From contig JAKVCY010000005.1 in assembly GCA_022448425.1 (NCBI GenBank), positions 62,001 through 126,000 on the forward strand: DNA of 64,000 nt. Reading direction: 5' to 3'. The translations under genes and the position numbers were made by a program. This document shows positions 19,021-28,995 of the stretch, piece after piece. Source of the stretch: Thalassotalea sp. (lineage in GTDB: Bacteria; Pseudomonadota; Gammaproteobacteria; Enterobacterales; Alteromonadaceae). The notes below the pieces were generated by a model. That model worked only from the letters and a program-made list of their open reading frames with translations, was not told the origin of the DNA and searched no databases. Every line of letters starts with the position of its first letter. Position 1 is the first letter of the stretch.

Positions 19021-19079
19021 TACTGATAAGGCATAGACTTTACTGGGAGCCAAGCGCTTAACTTGGCTCAAGTTATCAG
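19021..19079. repeat. Nested inverted repeat between convergent genes
   Basis: Outer arms ACTGATAA (19021-19028) and TTATCAGT (19072-19079) enclose a second perfect stem, GAGCCAAG (19046-19053) with CTTGGCTC (19061-19068). It lies between the RDD gene and lptG, which converge. There is no T tract, so it may be a Rho-type or 3'-end-stabilising structure instead of a simple terminator. Confidence 0.5.
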
Positions 19080-19122
19080 TTATTAACTCTACGCCTAGTA
19101 TCGAATGTAGTATTGAATTGGG

Positions 19123-20190
19123 CTATCTGGGCTTTCGACGGATTAAGTAAACAGCAATTGTGACGAACAAGATACTTGGCATGACCGCGCCAAGCACTGG
19201 TGGCAATTGGTAAACAAGGCTCACGGAGCCGAAGACTTGGTTGGTAATGTGAAACAATAACCCTGTTAACACGCCCATCATAATTCTCGCCCCCATTGAC
19301 ACAGAACGAAGTGGCCCGAATATAAACGACAACGCCATAAGCAGCATCACTGCGACGGTTAATGGCTGCATAATTTTACGCCAGAATGCCAGTAAATAGC
19401 GGCTTTGGTCTTGGTGGTTCTGAGATAAATAGTCTAGATAACTCACTAATCCTTGTAATGACAATGACTCTGGTTTAACGGTTACCACACCAAGCTTTTC
19501 TGGTGTTAGGCTTGACTCCCATTCCATCACATTAAAGGTTTGCTCAACTACTTGCTCATCGGTAACTTTGGTATCTACTACATTAACTAATTGCCAGACG
19601 TTGCCATCAAAGGTTGCTGAGTCGGCAGATAACCAACTCTCCAGTTTTAATGCCTGATTAAAACGATAAACCTGGACTTTATTCAATGTCCCCTGATCTT
19701 CTACTTCAGTGATGTGGACAAAATAATCGCCATCTTTAGCCCAGACACCATTTTTAGAGGAAATCAGGCTACCACCGGATATCGCTTGAGCCCTAAGTTC
19801 TCTGGCTGATGCCTCACCAGCTGGTGCTAACCATTCACCAACTGCCATTGATACCACAATAAGTACGACGGCGGTTTTCATCACCGATTGAATGATACGC
19901 AATTTTGACAAACCTGCGGCTTGCATCACCACCAATTCACTGTTGCTCGCCAGCATGCCTATACCAATTAAGCCGCCAATCAGCGCCGCCATTGGAAAGA
20001 ATATCTCAACATCACGTGGAATTGCATAAAGCACGTAAAGAGCAGCATGAGCCAATTCATAATCACCACGCCCGACATCACCCATTTGCTCTACAAATTT
20101 GATAATGCCGCTGACACTAACGAATACCATCAAGGTGATGAATGTTGTCGACGCAATTACGCGTCCAATATAAGCATCAAGAATACGCAT
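19123..20190 (-). CDS. lptG: LPS export permease subunit LptG
   Basis: This is one of the two membrane subunits of the LptB2FG transporter, which extracts lipopolysaccharide from the inner membrane. It has 355 residues, as usual. The N-terminus MRILDAYIGRVIASTTF begins the first of six membrane helices: three near the N-terminus, a periplasmic beta-jellyroll domain (about 130-265) and three at the C-terminus, ending with basic residues. The start codon overlaps the lptF stop as TAATG, so translation is coupled. Confidence 0.96.
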   Translation of the reverse strand: MRILDAYIGRVIASTTFITLMVFVSVSGIIKFVEQMGDVGRGDYELAHAALYVLYAIPRDVEIFFPMAALIGGLIGIGMLASNSELVVMQAAGLSKLRIIQSVMKTAVVLIVVSMAVGEWLAPAGEASARELRAQAISGGSLISSKNGVWAKDGDYFVHITEVEDQGTLNKVQVYRFNQALKLESWLSADSATFDGNVWQLVNVVDTKVTDEQVVEQTFNVMEWESSLTPEKLGVVTVKPESLSLQGLVSYLDYLSQNHQDQSRYLLAFWRKIMQPLTVAVMLLMALSFIFGPLRSVSMGARIMMGVLTGLLFHITNQVFGSVSLVYQLPPVLGAVMPSILFVTIAVYLIRRKPR

Positions 20191-21323
20191 TATTGAGCCC
20201 CCCTAGCCTTACGAGCTTTCGGGAGTTTGGCTTTCAGTTTTAATCCACTTGTGCGGCTCTTCATTAATAAACTCATACCAAGAATAAGTGCTAAGAGGTG
20301 TACCGGCCACAAACCAACGAAATGCGGAATAGCACTGCCTTCGATGCCAGAGCGCATTGCAGTTAGCAATAGGAAGTAGGCTAAGAACAGCATTAATGCG
20401 GGTAATAGTTTGGCAAACTTACCCTGCCTTGGATTCACCACGCTTAGCGGCACAGCGACTAAGGTAAGAATAAGACACGCGAGCGGAAACGCTAAACGCC
20501 ATTGAATTGCTGCTTGCGCGTCAGGGGTCTCATCATTGAACAGTTGGTTCGTCGCAACTGCACTTATTTTACGTCGCTTGTGCTCAACCTTCTGATCTTG
20601 AATCTGTATATAGTATTTGTCGAACGCAACATCTCTGAACTCGCCCGATTGAGGATCGCTTTGATAACGTGTACCGTTTTCTAAGATGAGGCGTTGTGAG
20701 CCAGAGTCTTCTTCTTCCACTCGGCCACTATCCGCGTACACTAAACTTGAGTTAATGACACTAGCCTTATCGCTGGTATCGTCCGGCAATTGAGCAACAA
20801 ATACTTTGTTTAACGAGTTATCTTCACGTGCTTTGTCTTGAATAAATACAACCGCTTTTTGGTTACCCGTTTTCTGGAAGCGCCCCGCAACTAGGGCACT
20901 TAAGCCAGAGTCTGCCGCTAATTGCTCTTTCACTTGATATTCATACTCTGAAGCCATTGGCGCGAGGTAAAGTGTGAATAAACCCGTAAATATTGCGGTA
21001 ATAAAGCTCAAGACAAGCGTTACACGCACCACATACCATTCACTAACACCACAGGCATGCAGCACTGTCATTTCACTATCAGCATAGACACGCCCATAAG
21101 CGAGCAATACACCAAGGAACAAACTGAGTGGTAACAACATACCGGCAAGGTCAGGCATTTTAAGCCCAATAAATATCATCACTAGATGACCTGGAATGCC
21201 GCCTTCGGACGCATCATCAAGCACGCGTACAAATTTTTGGCTGATAAAAATGGTCATCAACACAAAGAAAACCGCTAACTGTGTTTTAGCAACTACCTTT
21301 AACAGATAACGAAATACAATCAC
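20190..21323 (-). CDS. lptF: LPS export permease subunit LptF
   Basis: This is the partner of LptG in the LptB2FG complex, 377 residues long. The N-terminus MIVFRYLLKVVAKTQLAVFF and the following helices, the central periplasmic domain (about 130-270) and three C-terminal helices match the YjgP/YjgQ family. It is first in the lptF-lptG operon and divergent from pepA, an arrangement conserved across gammaproteobacteria. The basic C-terminal tail (about 357-377) is cytoplasmic. Confidence 0.96.
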   Translation of the reverse strand: MIVFRYLLKVVAKTQLAVFFVLMTIFISQKFVRVLDDASEGGIPGHLVMIFIGLKMPDLAGMLLPLSLFLGVLLAYGRVYADSEMTVLHACGVSEWYVVRVTLVLSFITAIFTGLFTLYLAPMASEYEYQVKEQLAADSGLSALVAGRFQKTGNQKAVVFIQDKAREDNSLNKVFVAQLPDDTSDKASVINSSLVYADSGRVEEEDSGSQRLILENGTRYQSDPQSGEFRDVAFDKYYIQIQDQKVEHKRRKISAVATNQLFNDETPDAQAAIQWRLAFPLACLILTLVAVPLSVVNPRQGKFAKLLPALMLFLAYFLLLTAMRSGIEGSAIPHFVGLWPVHLLALILGMSLLMKSRTSGLKLKAKLPKARKARGAQ

Positions 21324-21758
21324 TTAAACCTCAAACTGACAACCATTAGCAAAAACTTAGTTTTTTTCTGACATTTGCGCAATTTTTAAGTAAAATTACT
21401 ATTTTTATACATAAGTAAATTAACTTGCTGATAGCTTACACCAGCAATGCGGCTATAATTATAGCCTTTAGCGCTATTGAATTCCTAGTAAGCATATCTG
21501 TTAATTAGAGATTTTAGCAAGTTAACCTGCGTTTAAGCTTTCAAGTTTACATTTTAAGCAGGTAAATTAAGGTTAACTCAAGGTGTTTGGTTCTTACGGA
21601 AATTTCGGTAAGCTGTAAGCCATTGATAACCATAAATCGCGTAGAAAAATGGCCAATGCTATATCGGTCATGGAAAAAAACGCGAGTCAAAAATAGGCGA
21701 ACTTAGGTTGCTCGCTTTTTTGAAAACGATTACACGCAAGTAGCCAGTAGGAGAATTC
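21324..21758. promoter_or_regulatory. Divergent lptF/pepA control region
   Basis: These 435 non-coding bases are AT-rich near lptF. Before pepA, a GCGAG (21682-21686) / CTCGC pair, the latter followed by six T (ending about 21722), could form a weak hairpin in the pepA leader. TAGGAG lies 7 bases before the pepA ATG. No ORF with coding character was seen. The promoters are not assigned. Confidence 0.4.
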
Positions 21759-23267
21759 ATGGAATTTAGTGTAAAAAGTGGTAGTCCAGAAAAACAACGT
21801 AGTGCTTGTATCGTTGTTGGCGTATTTGAGCCGAGACGATTATCTGCTATTGCTGAACAATTAGACGAAATAAGTGAAGGTTACATCAGTAACTTATTGC
21901 GTCGTGGTGACTTAGAAGGTAAGTCAGGACAAATGTTGTTACTTCATCATGTCCCGAACATTCTAAGCGAGCGCGTGTTATTGGTAGGTTGTGGTAAAGA
22001 ACGAGAATTAGATGAACGCCAATACCGCCAAATCATCAGCAAAACAATTAATACCTTAAACGAAACAGGTTCAATGGAAGCAGTATGTTTCCTTTCAGAA
22101 CTTCACGTTAAAGGTCGCGACACATATTGGAAAGTACGCCAAGCAGTAGAAGCAACGCAAGACTGCCTATACAGTTTCAATAGCTTAAAAACGCGTAAAG
22201 AAGAGCCTCGTCGCCCACTGCGTAAAATTGTATTTAACGTACCAACACGCCGTGAATTACCAATTGGTGAACGTGCGATTGCTCATGGTTTAGGTGTTTC
22301 AGAAGGTATTAGTACGTGTAAGAACGTAGCTAACATGCCACCGAATATCTGTAACCCTGCGTATTTAGCCGAGCAAGCTAAGATTCTTGAAAACGAATAC
22401 GAAAAAGTTAGCACACACATCGTTGACGAAAAAGAGATGGAAGAGCTTGGTATGAGTTCATACCTTGCCGTTGGTCGCGGTTCAGTTAATGAATCTATGA
22501 TGAGTGTCATTAACTATCAAGGTGGCGAAGCTGACCAAGCACCTATCGTACTTGTGGGGAAAGGGTTAACGTTCGACTCAGGCGGTATTTCAATTAAGCC
22601 AGGCGAAGGCATGGATGAAATGAAATATGACATGGGTGGCGCTGCGGCTGTATTAGGTGCAATGCATTCACTTGCAGAGTTAGACTTGCCTATCAATGTG
22701 ATTGGCGTATTAGCCGGCTGTGAAAACATGCCAGATGCGAACGCTTACCGTCCAGGTGATATCCTAACGACAATGTCAGGTCAAACAGTTGAAGTACTAA
22801 ATACTGATGCTGAAGGCCGACTTGTACTATGTGATGCGTTAACTTATGTAGAGCGATTCGAGCCAGAAGCGGTTATAGACGTTGCAACATTGACTGGTGC
22901 TTGTATTGTTGCGCTTGGTAAGCACGCGACGGGCTTAATGAGTTCTCATAACCCTCTTGCGCACGAGTTGTTAAATGCTTCGGAGCAAAGTGGAGACCGC
23001 GCTTGGCGTTTACCACTGTGGGATGATTACCACGAGCAACTAGAAAGTCCGTTCGCTGACTTCACTAACTTGGGTGGCCGTGCAGCAGGTACTATTACAG
23101 CGGCGTGTTTCTTATCTAAGTTCACTAAGAAGTATAACTGGGCGCATTTAGATATCGCTGGTACGGCATGGCGCAGCGGCGGTAAAGACAAAGGCTCAAC
23201 AGGGCGTCCTGTTAATATGCTAACGCAGTTTTTACTAAATCGAAGCGGCGCAGAACAAGGCGAATAA
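21759..23267 (+). CDS. pepA: Leucyl aminopeptidase PepA (M17)
   Basis: This cytosolic two-metal aminopeptidase removes N-terminal residues. In E. coli the protein also binds DNA at carAB and in Xer recombination. The 502 residues match the full length. The C-terminal catalytic domain shows [15 protein letters not shown] (metal and active-site lysine) and the M17 signature NTDAEGRL. It is followed by holC and valS, the usual gene order. Confidence 0.97.
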   Translation: MEFSVKSGSPEKQRSACIVVGVFEPRRLSAIAEQLDEISEGYISNLLRRGDLEGKSGQMLLLHHVPNILSERVLLVGCGKERELDERQYRQIISKTINTLNETGSMEAVCFLSELHVKGRDTYWKVRQAVEATQDCLYSFNSLKTRKEEPRRPLRKIVFNVPTRRELPIGERAIAHGLGVSEGISTCKNVANMPPNICNPAYLAEQAKILENEYEKVSTHIVDEKEMEELGMSSYLAVGRGSVNESMMSVINYQGGEADQAPIVLVGKGLTFDSGGISIKPGEGMDEMKYDMGGAAAVLGAMHSLAELDLPINVIGVLAGCENMPDANAYRPGDILTTMSGQTVEVLNTDAEGRLVLCDALTYVERFEPEAVIDVATLTGACIVALGKHATGLMSSHNPLAHELLNASEQSGDRAWRLPLWDDYHEQLESPFADFTNLGGRAAGTITAACFLSKFTKKYNWAHLDIAGTAWRSGGKDKGSTGRPVNMLTQFLLNRSGAEQGE

Positions 23268-23276
23268 CGGTTAGTT

Positions 23277-23711
23277 ATGTCAACTCAGGCGCTTTTTCAC
23301 ATTATGCCAGAGCAAGCAGGCGATAGCGCAACATTGCGTTATGCCTGTGTGCTTGCAGCAAATTGTTATCGCCAGCAACAAAAAGTGTTTATCTTTACCG
23401 ATAGCCAACAACAAGCCCATGAAGTAGACGAGGTACTCTGGTCATTTGAACCTGATAGCTTCGTACCACACAATTTAGTCGGCGAAGGCCCTACATATGG
23501 CGCCCCGGTAGAAATTGGCTTCTCTGCGCCAAAGGGTAAGCGTCCGGTACTGATTAATTTATCTGCCAATATGCCTGCATTTGCAGGACAATTTGCACAA
23601 GTACTGGATTTTGTTCCCGTTGCTGAAGCAGACAAACAACAAGCACGGGAGCGCTTCAAAAGCTGCCGTCAAATGGGCTTCCAAGTTGACACTGTCAATG
23701 TTAGCGCCTGA
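23277..23711 (+). CDS. holC: DNA polymerase III chi subunit
   Basis: HolC links the clamp-loader complex (through HolD) to single-strand binding protein at the replication fork. It has 144 residues with the characteristic alternating strand/helix pattern (ALFHIMP, VFIFTDS, PVLINLS). It starts 10 bases after the pepA stop and is followed by valS, the conserved pepA-holC-valS operon. Confidence 0.93.
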   Translation: MSTQALFHIMPEQAGDSATLRYACVLAANCYRQQQKVFIFTDSQQQAHEVDEVLWSFEPDSFVPHNLVGEGPTYGAPVEIGFSAPKGKRPVLINLSANMPAFAGQFAQVLDFVPVAEADKQQARERFKSCRQMGFQVDTVNVSA

Positions 23712-23753
23712 TCTAATCAACTATTTAACGAATTAAACTAGCGAATACCTAAG

Positions 23754-26609
23754 ATGGAAAAAACATTTAATCCTTCTGATATCGAACAAAAGCTTTACCA
23801 AAGCTGGGAAGAACAAGGCTATTTCAGCCCAACTGGTGAAGGCGATGGCTACAGCATTGCTATACCACCACCAAACGTAACCGGTAGCCTGCACATGGGG
23901 CACGCGTTCCAGCAAACGATCATGGATACTTTGATTCGCTACCAGCGTATGCAAGGTAAGAAAACCTTATGGCAGTCTGGTACTGACCATGCGGGTATTG
24001 CGACACAAATGGTAGTTGAGCGCAAAATCGCGGCGGAAGAAGAGAAAACACGTCACGATTATGGCCGAGATGCGTTTATTGAAAAAATCTGGGAATGGAA
24101 AGCAGAGTCTGGTGGCAACATCGGACAACAAATGCGCCGCCTAGGTAACTCAATTGATTGGACGCGTGAACGCTTCACTATGGACGATGGTCTTTCTGAA
24201 GCCGTTAAAGAAGTTTTCGTTCGTTTATACAAAGATGATCTAATCTATCGCGGTAAGCGTCTAGTTAACTGGGACCCGAAATTACACACCGCGATCTCAG
24301 ACTTAGAAGTTGAAAACAAAGACAAAAAAGGCCACATGTGGCACCTACGCTATCCGTTAGCTGATGGCGCAACCACGTCAGAAGGTAAGGACCACTTAGT
24401 CGTAGCAACAACTCGTCCTGAGACCATGCTAGGTGATACAGGTGTTGCTGTTAACCCTGAAGACCCTCGTTATAAAGACCTCATCGGTAAGCACGTTTTA
24501 CTACCATTAGTTAACCGCTTAATTCCAATTGTTGGCGACGAGCATGCCGACATGGAAAAAGGCACAGGTTGTGTGAAAATCACACCAGCGCATGACTTTA
24601 ACGATAATGAAGTTGGTAAGCGTTGTGGCCTAGCCATGATTAACATCTTTGATAAAGATGCGGCAGTACTAAGCGAAGCAGAAGTTTACGATACTAACGG
24701 TGAGCCAGCTGAATTATTCGATACAGCTTTACCTGCTGAATTTGGAGGCCTTGATCGCTTTGAAGCGCGAAAAGCAATCGTTGCTAAGTTCGAAGCGTTG
24801 GGGTTATTGGAAGGTATTAAAGATCACGACTTAGTTGCACCTTACGGCGACCGCTCTGGTGTGATTATTGAACCATTATTAACAGACCAATGGTACGTGC
24901 GTGTAGCGCCATTAGCGAAACCAGCGATTGAAGCTGTAGAAAACGGTGATATCGAATTTGTACCTAAGCAGTACGAAAACATGTACTTTGCCTGGATGCG
25001 CGATATTCAAGATTGGTGTATCTCACGTCAACTTTGGTGGGGTCACCGTATTCCAGCTTGGTATGACGACAATGGCAACGTTTATGTTGGCCGTGACGAA
25101 GCAGAAGTACGCGCAGAAAATGGTTTAGCCGACGATGTTAAATTGAGCCAAGACGACGACGTACTCGACACTTGGTTCTCATCTGCTTTGTGGACATTCT
25201 CGACGCTTGGTTGGCCAGAGAAAACACCAGAGCTTAAAGACTTCCACTCAACAGACGTGCTAGTAACAGGCTTTGACATCATCTTCTTCTGGGTTGCCCG
25301 TATGATCATGATGACAATGCACTTTGTCAAAGATGACGAAGGCAAGCCGCAAGTACCATTCAAGCAAGTTTATGTAACAGGCCTTATTCGCGATGAAAAT
25401 GGCGACAAGATGTCTAAATCTAAGGGTAATGTAATTGACCCGCTAGACATGATTGACGGTATTTCGTTGGACGACTTATTAGCTAAACGTACAGGTAATA
25501 TGATGCAGCCTCAACTGGCTCAAAAGATTACCAAGCTAACAAAGAAAGAATTCCCAGAAGGCATTGAAGCACACGGTACTGATGCGCTGCGTTTTACCTT
25601 AGCGGCACTTGCCTCTACAGGTCGTGATATTAACTGGGATATGAAGCGTTTAGATGGTTACAGAAACTTCTGTAACAAACTCTGGAATGCGAGCCGTTAC
25701 GTGCTAATGAAAACACAAGCGCACGACTGTGGTAAAGACGGAGGCGAGATGAGGTACTCGTTAGCAGACCGTTGGATCATGAGCCAATTCCAGCAAACTG
25801 TAAGTGCTGTGCACGAAGCATTCAGAACGTTCCGTTTCGACTTAGCTTCACAAGCACTTTACGAGTTCACATGGAACCAGTTCTGTGACTGGTACCTAGA
25901 ATTAACAAAACCGGTATTGTTTAAAGGCGACGAAGCTGAGCAGCGTGGTACACGTCATACGCTTTTAAACGTTCTAGAAGGTTTGTTGCGATTAATGCAT
26001 CCAATTATGCCTTACATTACTGAGACAATTTGGCAGCGCGTTAGCCCATTATCAACGTTTACAACTAATGGCGAAAGCATCATGACCCAAGCTTTCCCAC
26101 AATTTGATGCAGCGTTAGTTGATGAGCAAGCACAAACTGATGTTGAATGGGTGAAACAGTTCATTGTCGCTATTCGTAACATCCGTGGTGAAATGGACAT
26201 TGCACCAAGCAAACCATTACCAGTGTTACTGAAGAATGTTAACGACGACGATAAGCGCCGCTTGACCGACAACGAACAGTTCTTAAGTTCACTAGCTAAG
26301 CTAGAGAGCATTACGCTGCTAGCGGATGATGAAGAAGGCCCAGCATCTGCAAGTGCTGTTATCGGCAATATGTCGTTACTGATTCCAATGGCCGGTCTTA
26401 TCGATAAGGACGCTGAAATAGCACGCTTATCAAAAGGTATCGAGAAGCTAGAAAAAGATGTTGCTAAGATCAGCGGTAAGCTAGGTAACGAAAACTTCGT
26501 TAGCAAAGCGCCTGAAGCAGTTATCGAAAAAGAAAAAGCAAAGCTTGCCGAAGCGGAATCTGCATTAGGTAAAATGAAAGAGCAAAAAGCGCAGATCGAA
26601 GCGTTATAA
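23754..26609 (+). CDS. valS: Valyl-tRNA synthetase
   Basis: This class I synthetase charges tRNA-Val. It has 951 residues. The first nucleotide-binding motif is the HIGH variant HMGH (in GSLHMGHAF) and the second is KMSKS (in [10 protein letters not shown]). The editing domain contains [16 protein letters not shown], and the C-terminal arm (about 880-951) is a charged coiled coil. It is the last gene of the operon, followed by a terminator. Confidence 0.98.
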   Translation: MEKTFNPSDIEQKLYQSWEEQGYFSPTGEGDGYSIAIPPPNVTGSLHMGHAFQQTIMDTLIRYQRMQGKKTLWQSGTDHAGIATQMVVERKIAAEEEKTRHDYGRDAFIEKIWEWKAESGGNIGQQMRRLGNSIDWTRERFTMDDGLSEAVKEVFVRLYKDDLIYRGKRLVNWDPKLHTAISDLEVENKDKKGHMWHLRYPLADGATTSEGKDHLVVATTRPETMLGDTGVAVNPEDPRYKDLIGKHVLLPLVNRLIPIVGDEHADMEKGTGCVKITPAHDFNDNEVGKRCGLAMINIFDKDAAVLSEAEVYDTNGEPAELFDTALPAEFGGLDRFEARKAIVAKFEALGLLEGIKDHDLVAPYGDRSGVIIEPLLTDQWYVRVAPLAKPAIEAVENGDIEFVPKQYENMYFAWMRDIQDWCISRQLWWGHRIPAWYDDNGNVYVGRDEAEVRAENGLADDVKLSQDDDVLDTWFSSALWTFSTLGWPEKTPELKDFHSTDVLVTGFDIIFFWVARMIMMTMHFVKDDEGKPQVPFKQVYVTGLIRDENGDKMSKSKGNVIDPLDMIDGISLDDLLAKRTGNMMQPQLAQKITKLTKKEFPEGIEAHGTDALRFTLAALASTGRDINWDMKRLDGYRNFCNKLWNASRYVLMKTQAHDCGKDGGEMRYSLADRWIMSQFQQTVSAVHEAFRTFRFDLASQALYEFTWNQFCDWYLELTKPVLFKGDEAEQRGTRHTLLNVLEGLLRLMHPIMPYITETIWQRVSPLSTFTTNGESIMTQAFPQFDAALVDEQAQTDVEWVKQFIVAIRNIRGEMDIAPSKPLPVLLKNVNDDDKRRLTDNEQFLSSLAKLESITLLADDEEGPASASAVIGNMSLLIPMAGLIDKDAEIARLSKGIEKLEKDVAKISGKLGNENFVSKAPEAVIEKEKAKLAEAESALGKMKEQKAQIEAL

Positions 26610-26661
26610 GCGATTTTATCGGCGCGTTCTTCTGCGTTTAATGCAATGTAAAATAATTATT

Positions 26662-26700
26662 AAAAGGGTGTCATAAATACATGATGCCCTTTTCTTTTTA
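26662..26700 (+). terminator. Intrinsic terminator after valS
   Basis: A stem formed by AAAAGGGTGTCAT (from 26662) and ATGATGCCCTTTT, containing two G-T pairs and a 6-base loop, is followed by a T-rich tract. It ends the pepA-holC-valS transcript. Confidence 0.8.
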
Positions 26701-26759
26701 ACATCATAAATATGCAACATAAATTATTTATGTTTTTACAAGCAAATTCACAATCTCTG

Positions 26760-26956
26760 TGATAAGCTACCTTCGCGTTGAGTTTTTGCGTTCGGATGAA
26801 GGTTTTAATTAGCTAGTAAGTAGTAAGTTAAGTCACCTGACGCGTTAGTGTTATTGGATACCTTCCTCTGTCTGTACTTTTGGGTAGAGGGCATTTACTC
26901 CGTGAACGGCGATTTATCGCTACAATTTTTTAATTTATGGCTACGGGAATAAAGGT
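26760..26956 (+). promoter_or_regulatory. Long leader of the cold-shock gene
   Basis: A T-rich, gene-free region of about 200 bases precedes the cold-shock gene. It can form hairpins, for example CCTCT/AGAGG at about 26870-26890 and GCGA-TTTA-TCGC near 26910. Long structured 5' UTRs that refold at low temperature are typical of cspA-type genes. The transcription start is not fixed from sequence alone. The rest of the valS-csp gap (from 26610) holds only the valS terminator. Confidence 0.5.
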
Positions 26957-27166
26957 ATGTCAGACACAGTAACTGGTAAAGTAAAGTTTTTTAACGAATC
27001 AAAAGGTTTCGGTTTCATCGAACAAGAAAACGGCCCAGACGTATTCGTTCACTTCAGCGCAATTCAAGGTGACGGTTTCCGCACTTTAACTGACGGTCAA
27101 GCAGTTTCATTCACTGTTGAACAAGGCCAAAAAGGTCCAGAAGCGAAAAACGTTAACGCTCTTTAG
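26957..27166 (+). CDS. Cold-shock domain protein (CspA family)
   Basis: This single cold-shock domain of 69 residues binds single-stranded RNA and DNA and keeps mRNA unfolded. RNP1 is KGFGFI and RNP2 is VFVHF, and the aromatic surface residues are present. The sequence is typical of CspA/CspE proteins; which one, and whether it is cold-induced, cannot be told. A long leader upstream and a large palindromic terminator downstream frame it as a single-gene unit. Confidence 0.95.
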   Translation: MSDTVTGKVKFFNESKGFGFIEQENGPDVFVHFSAIQGDGFRTLTDGQAVSFTVEQGQKGPEAKNVNAL

Positions 27167-27195
27167 TTAGTGGTGTTTGCAAAACTAGCGTTTCG

Positions 27196-27247
27196 CAATA
27201 AGAATTAAAAAAAGCAGCCAATTGGCTGCTTTTTTTAATTCTTATTG
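27196..27247. terminator. Perfect 52-base palindromic terminator
   Basis: The sequence from 27196 to 27247 is fully self-complementary (26 pairs) and centred on CCAATTGG, with A7 and T7 tracts in the arms. It works in both directions for the convergent cold-shock gene and hemH. Confidence 0.92.
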
Positions 27248-27263
27248 GTTTATCACGAATGTA

Positions 27264-28277
27264 CTAAATATGTGGCTTTACTAAATCGACAAGTGCATCG
27301 ATATGATCATTTCTGTCATTCAGACAAGGGATGTACTGATAGTCTTCACCACCCGCCTCGATAAACACCTCTTTATTTTCTTCAACCAGCTCTTCTAACG
27401 TTTCCAGGCAGTCTGCACTAAATGCAGGGCTAGCAATCGCTACACGTTTCACACCGTCTTTTGCCAGTTGCTCTAACGTTTCATCAGTATAGGGCTTCAA
27501 CCATTCCGCTTTACCGAAGCGAGATTGGAACGTCATCACAAAATCATCTTCATTTAGCGCTAGCGCTTCAGCCAACAACCTTGTAGTTTTCGCGCAGAAA
27601 CAATAGTACGGGTCACCATTTTCTAAAAAGAGTTTAGGCATACCATGGTATGACAATACTAACTTTTCAGGCTTACCGTGAGCGTCAAAGTGCTCTTGTA
27701 TCGAATTTGCCAATGACTTTATGTACAACGGATGATCGTGGTAACCACTTATGAAATGAAGGCTCGGGATCCATCGCCATTGCTTAACTTCTGCAATTAA
27801 CGCATCAAAGGCCGATGCTGTTGTTGGGCCAGCAAATTGAGGGTACAGGGGCAAAACAACAATGTTATTGACGCCCTTTTGCTGAAAACTCTTAAGTGCC
27901 TGACTCATCGAAGGATTACCATAGCGCATAGCCACTTCGACAGAAACGCCCTCACCAAATTCATTGTCTAAGCGCTCTTTCACTTTCGCTGTTTGTTTAT
28001 TCGAAATCGCCAGCAAAGGTGAACCTTCATCAGTCCAAATACTCTCATACAACTTTGCAGACTTTGCAGGACGAACCTGCAAAATAATGCAATGAAGAAT
28101 AAACATCCAAACAAGGCGCGGTATCTCTACCACTCTAGGATCTGATAAGAACTCTTTTAAGTAACGCTTCAACGCTTTCGGTGTTGGTGCGTCTGGTGTT
28201 CCTAGATTGGTTAGCAGAACACCTGTTTTCAATTTCTTATCATGAATACTTTTGTCTAATCCGAGATACCTCGACAT
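27264..28277 (-). CDS. hemH: Ferrochelatase
   Basis: Ferrochelatase inserts Fe2+ into protoporphyrin IX, the last step of heme synthesis. It has 337 residues. Family features are GVLLTNLGTPDAP near the N-terminus, LVLSYHGMP with the catalytic histidine, and FQSRFGKAEWLKPYT with the C-terminal GFSAD-like segment ASPAFSADCLETLEE. It starts 17 bases after the peroxidase gene and probably shares its transcript. Heme supply fits the adjacent cytochrome c maturation genes. Confidence 0.96.
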   Translation of the reverse strand: MSRYLGLDKSIHDKKLKTGVLLTNLGTPDAPTPKALKRYLKEFLSDPRVVEIPRLVWMFILHCIILQVRPAKSAKLYESIWTDEGSPLLAISNKQTAKVKERLDNEFGEGVSVEVAMRYGNPSMSQALKSFQQKGVNNIVVLPLYPQFAGPTTASAFDALIAEVKQWRWIPSLHFISGYHDHPLYIKSLANSIQEHFDAHGKPEKLVLSYHGMPKLFLENGDPYYCFCAKTTRLLAEALALNEDDFVMTFQSRFGKAEWLKPYTDETLEQLAKDGVKRVAIASPAFSADCLETLEELVEENKEVFIEAGGEDYQYIPCLNDRNDHIDALVDLVKPHI

Positions 28278-28294
28278 TAAATTACCCTTTTACT

Positions 28295-28885
28295 TTATAA
28301 AACTTGTTCAACAGCGTCGATGAACTCTTGCTCATCAGGGCTCACGCGGCTATTAAAGTGTTGGATAGACTTACCGTCTTTACTCACTAAGTACTTGTAG
28401 AAGTTCCATTTAGGAGACGTTGTTTGCTCACCTAAGTGCTTAAATACCGCATTAGCATCATCGCCACGCACCGACGTTGTTTGCAGCATAGTGAAAGTTA
28501 CACCGTAGTTTACAAAGCACACCTCAGCAGTGTCTTTTTCTTCATCTTCTTCTTGGAAAAAGTTATCCGCAGGGAAACCAATAACGACTAGGCCATCGTC
28601 TTTGTATTTCTTATGAATCGCTTCGAGCGCTTTAAATTGCGGCGTAAAACCACAGTTAGAAGCCGTATTGACGATAAGTACAGGCTTATCCGCTGTCAGC
28701 TCACAAAGGTCTACAGACTCTTTCGTATGCAACTTACGGAAGCTATGATCAAGAAAAGCTGCACAACTTGACGAGGCACTCGTTTGCGCGCCCTGTGAGC
28801 TCGGCTGAGGGCTATCAGCACTAACATTTGCACTTAGTAACATTGTTGAACACAGCGTCGTTAGCAGGTAGGTAAATCGCTTCAT
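28295..28885 (-). CDS. Exported glutathione peroxidase family protein
   Basis: This is a thiol peroxidase of the glutathione peroxidase fold. The chosen start (ATG at 28885, with AAGGAA 7 bases before it) begins a signal peptide (MKRFTYLLTTLCSTMLLSANVSA), so the protein is periplasmic. The peroxidatic cysteine lies in NTASNCGFTPQF, and the KWNFYKYL segment keeps the family Trp-Asn pair. The usual GFPCNQF motif reads GFPADNF here, so the conserved glutamine and the preceding cysteine are replaced. The protein may therefore use another reductant or resolve differently. It is co-oriented with hemH, 17 bases upstream of it. Confidence 0.88.
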   Translation of the reverse strand: MKRFTYLLTTLCSTMLLSANVSADSPQPSSQGAQTSASSSCAAFLDHSFRKLHTKESVDLCELTADKPVLIVNTASNCGFTPQFKALEAIHKKYKDDGLVVIGFPADNFFQEEDEEKDTAEVCFVNYGVTFTMLQTTSVRGDDANAVFKHLGEQTTSPKWNFYKYLVSKDGKSIQHFNSRVSPDEQEFIDAVEQVL

Positions 28886-28925
28886 TTTATTTTCCTTTTT
28901 ATGTTTCAGCCATTTATAACAAAAC

Positions 28926-28949
28926 AAGCACTAAATTTCATTAGTGCTT
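28926..28949 (-). terminator. Terminator of the ccmFGHI operon
   Basis: AAGCACTAA (28926-28934) pairs with TTAGTGCTT (28941-28949) around a 6-base loop. Read leftward, a T-rich tract follows. It separates ccmI from the peroxidase gene. Confidence 0.75.
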
Positions 28950-28995
28950 GCTTGTTCTCGGGCTAGTATGACTTACCTTTAAGGTATTTAGACCT

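Noticed and set aside
27196-27247. Mobile-element end or phage attachment site
   Set aside because: The T and A tracts and the position between convergent stop codons fit a bidirectional terminator; no flanking duplication was seen.
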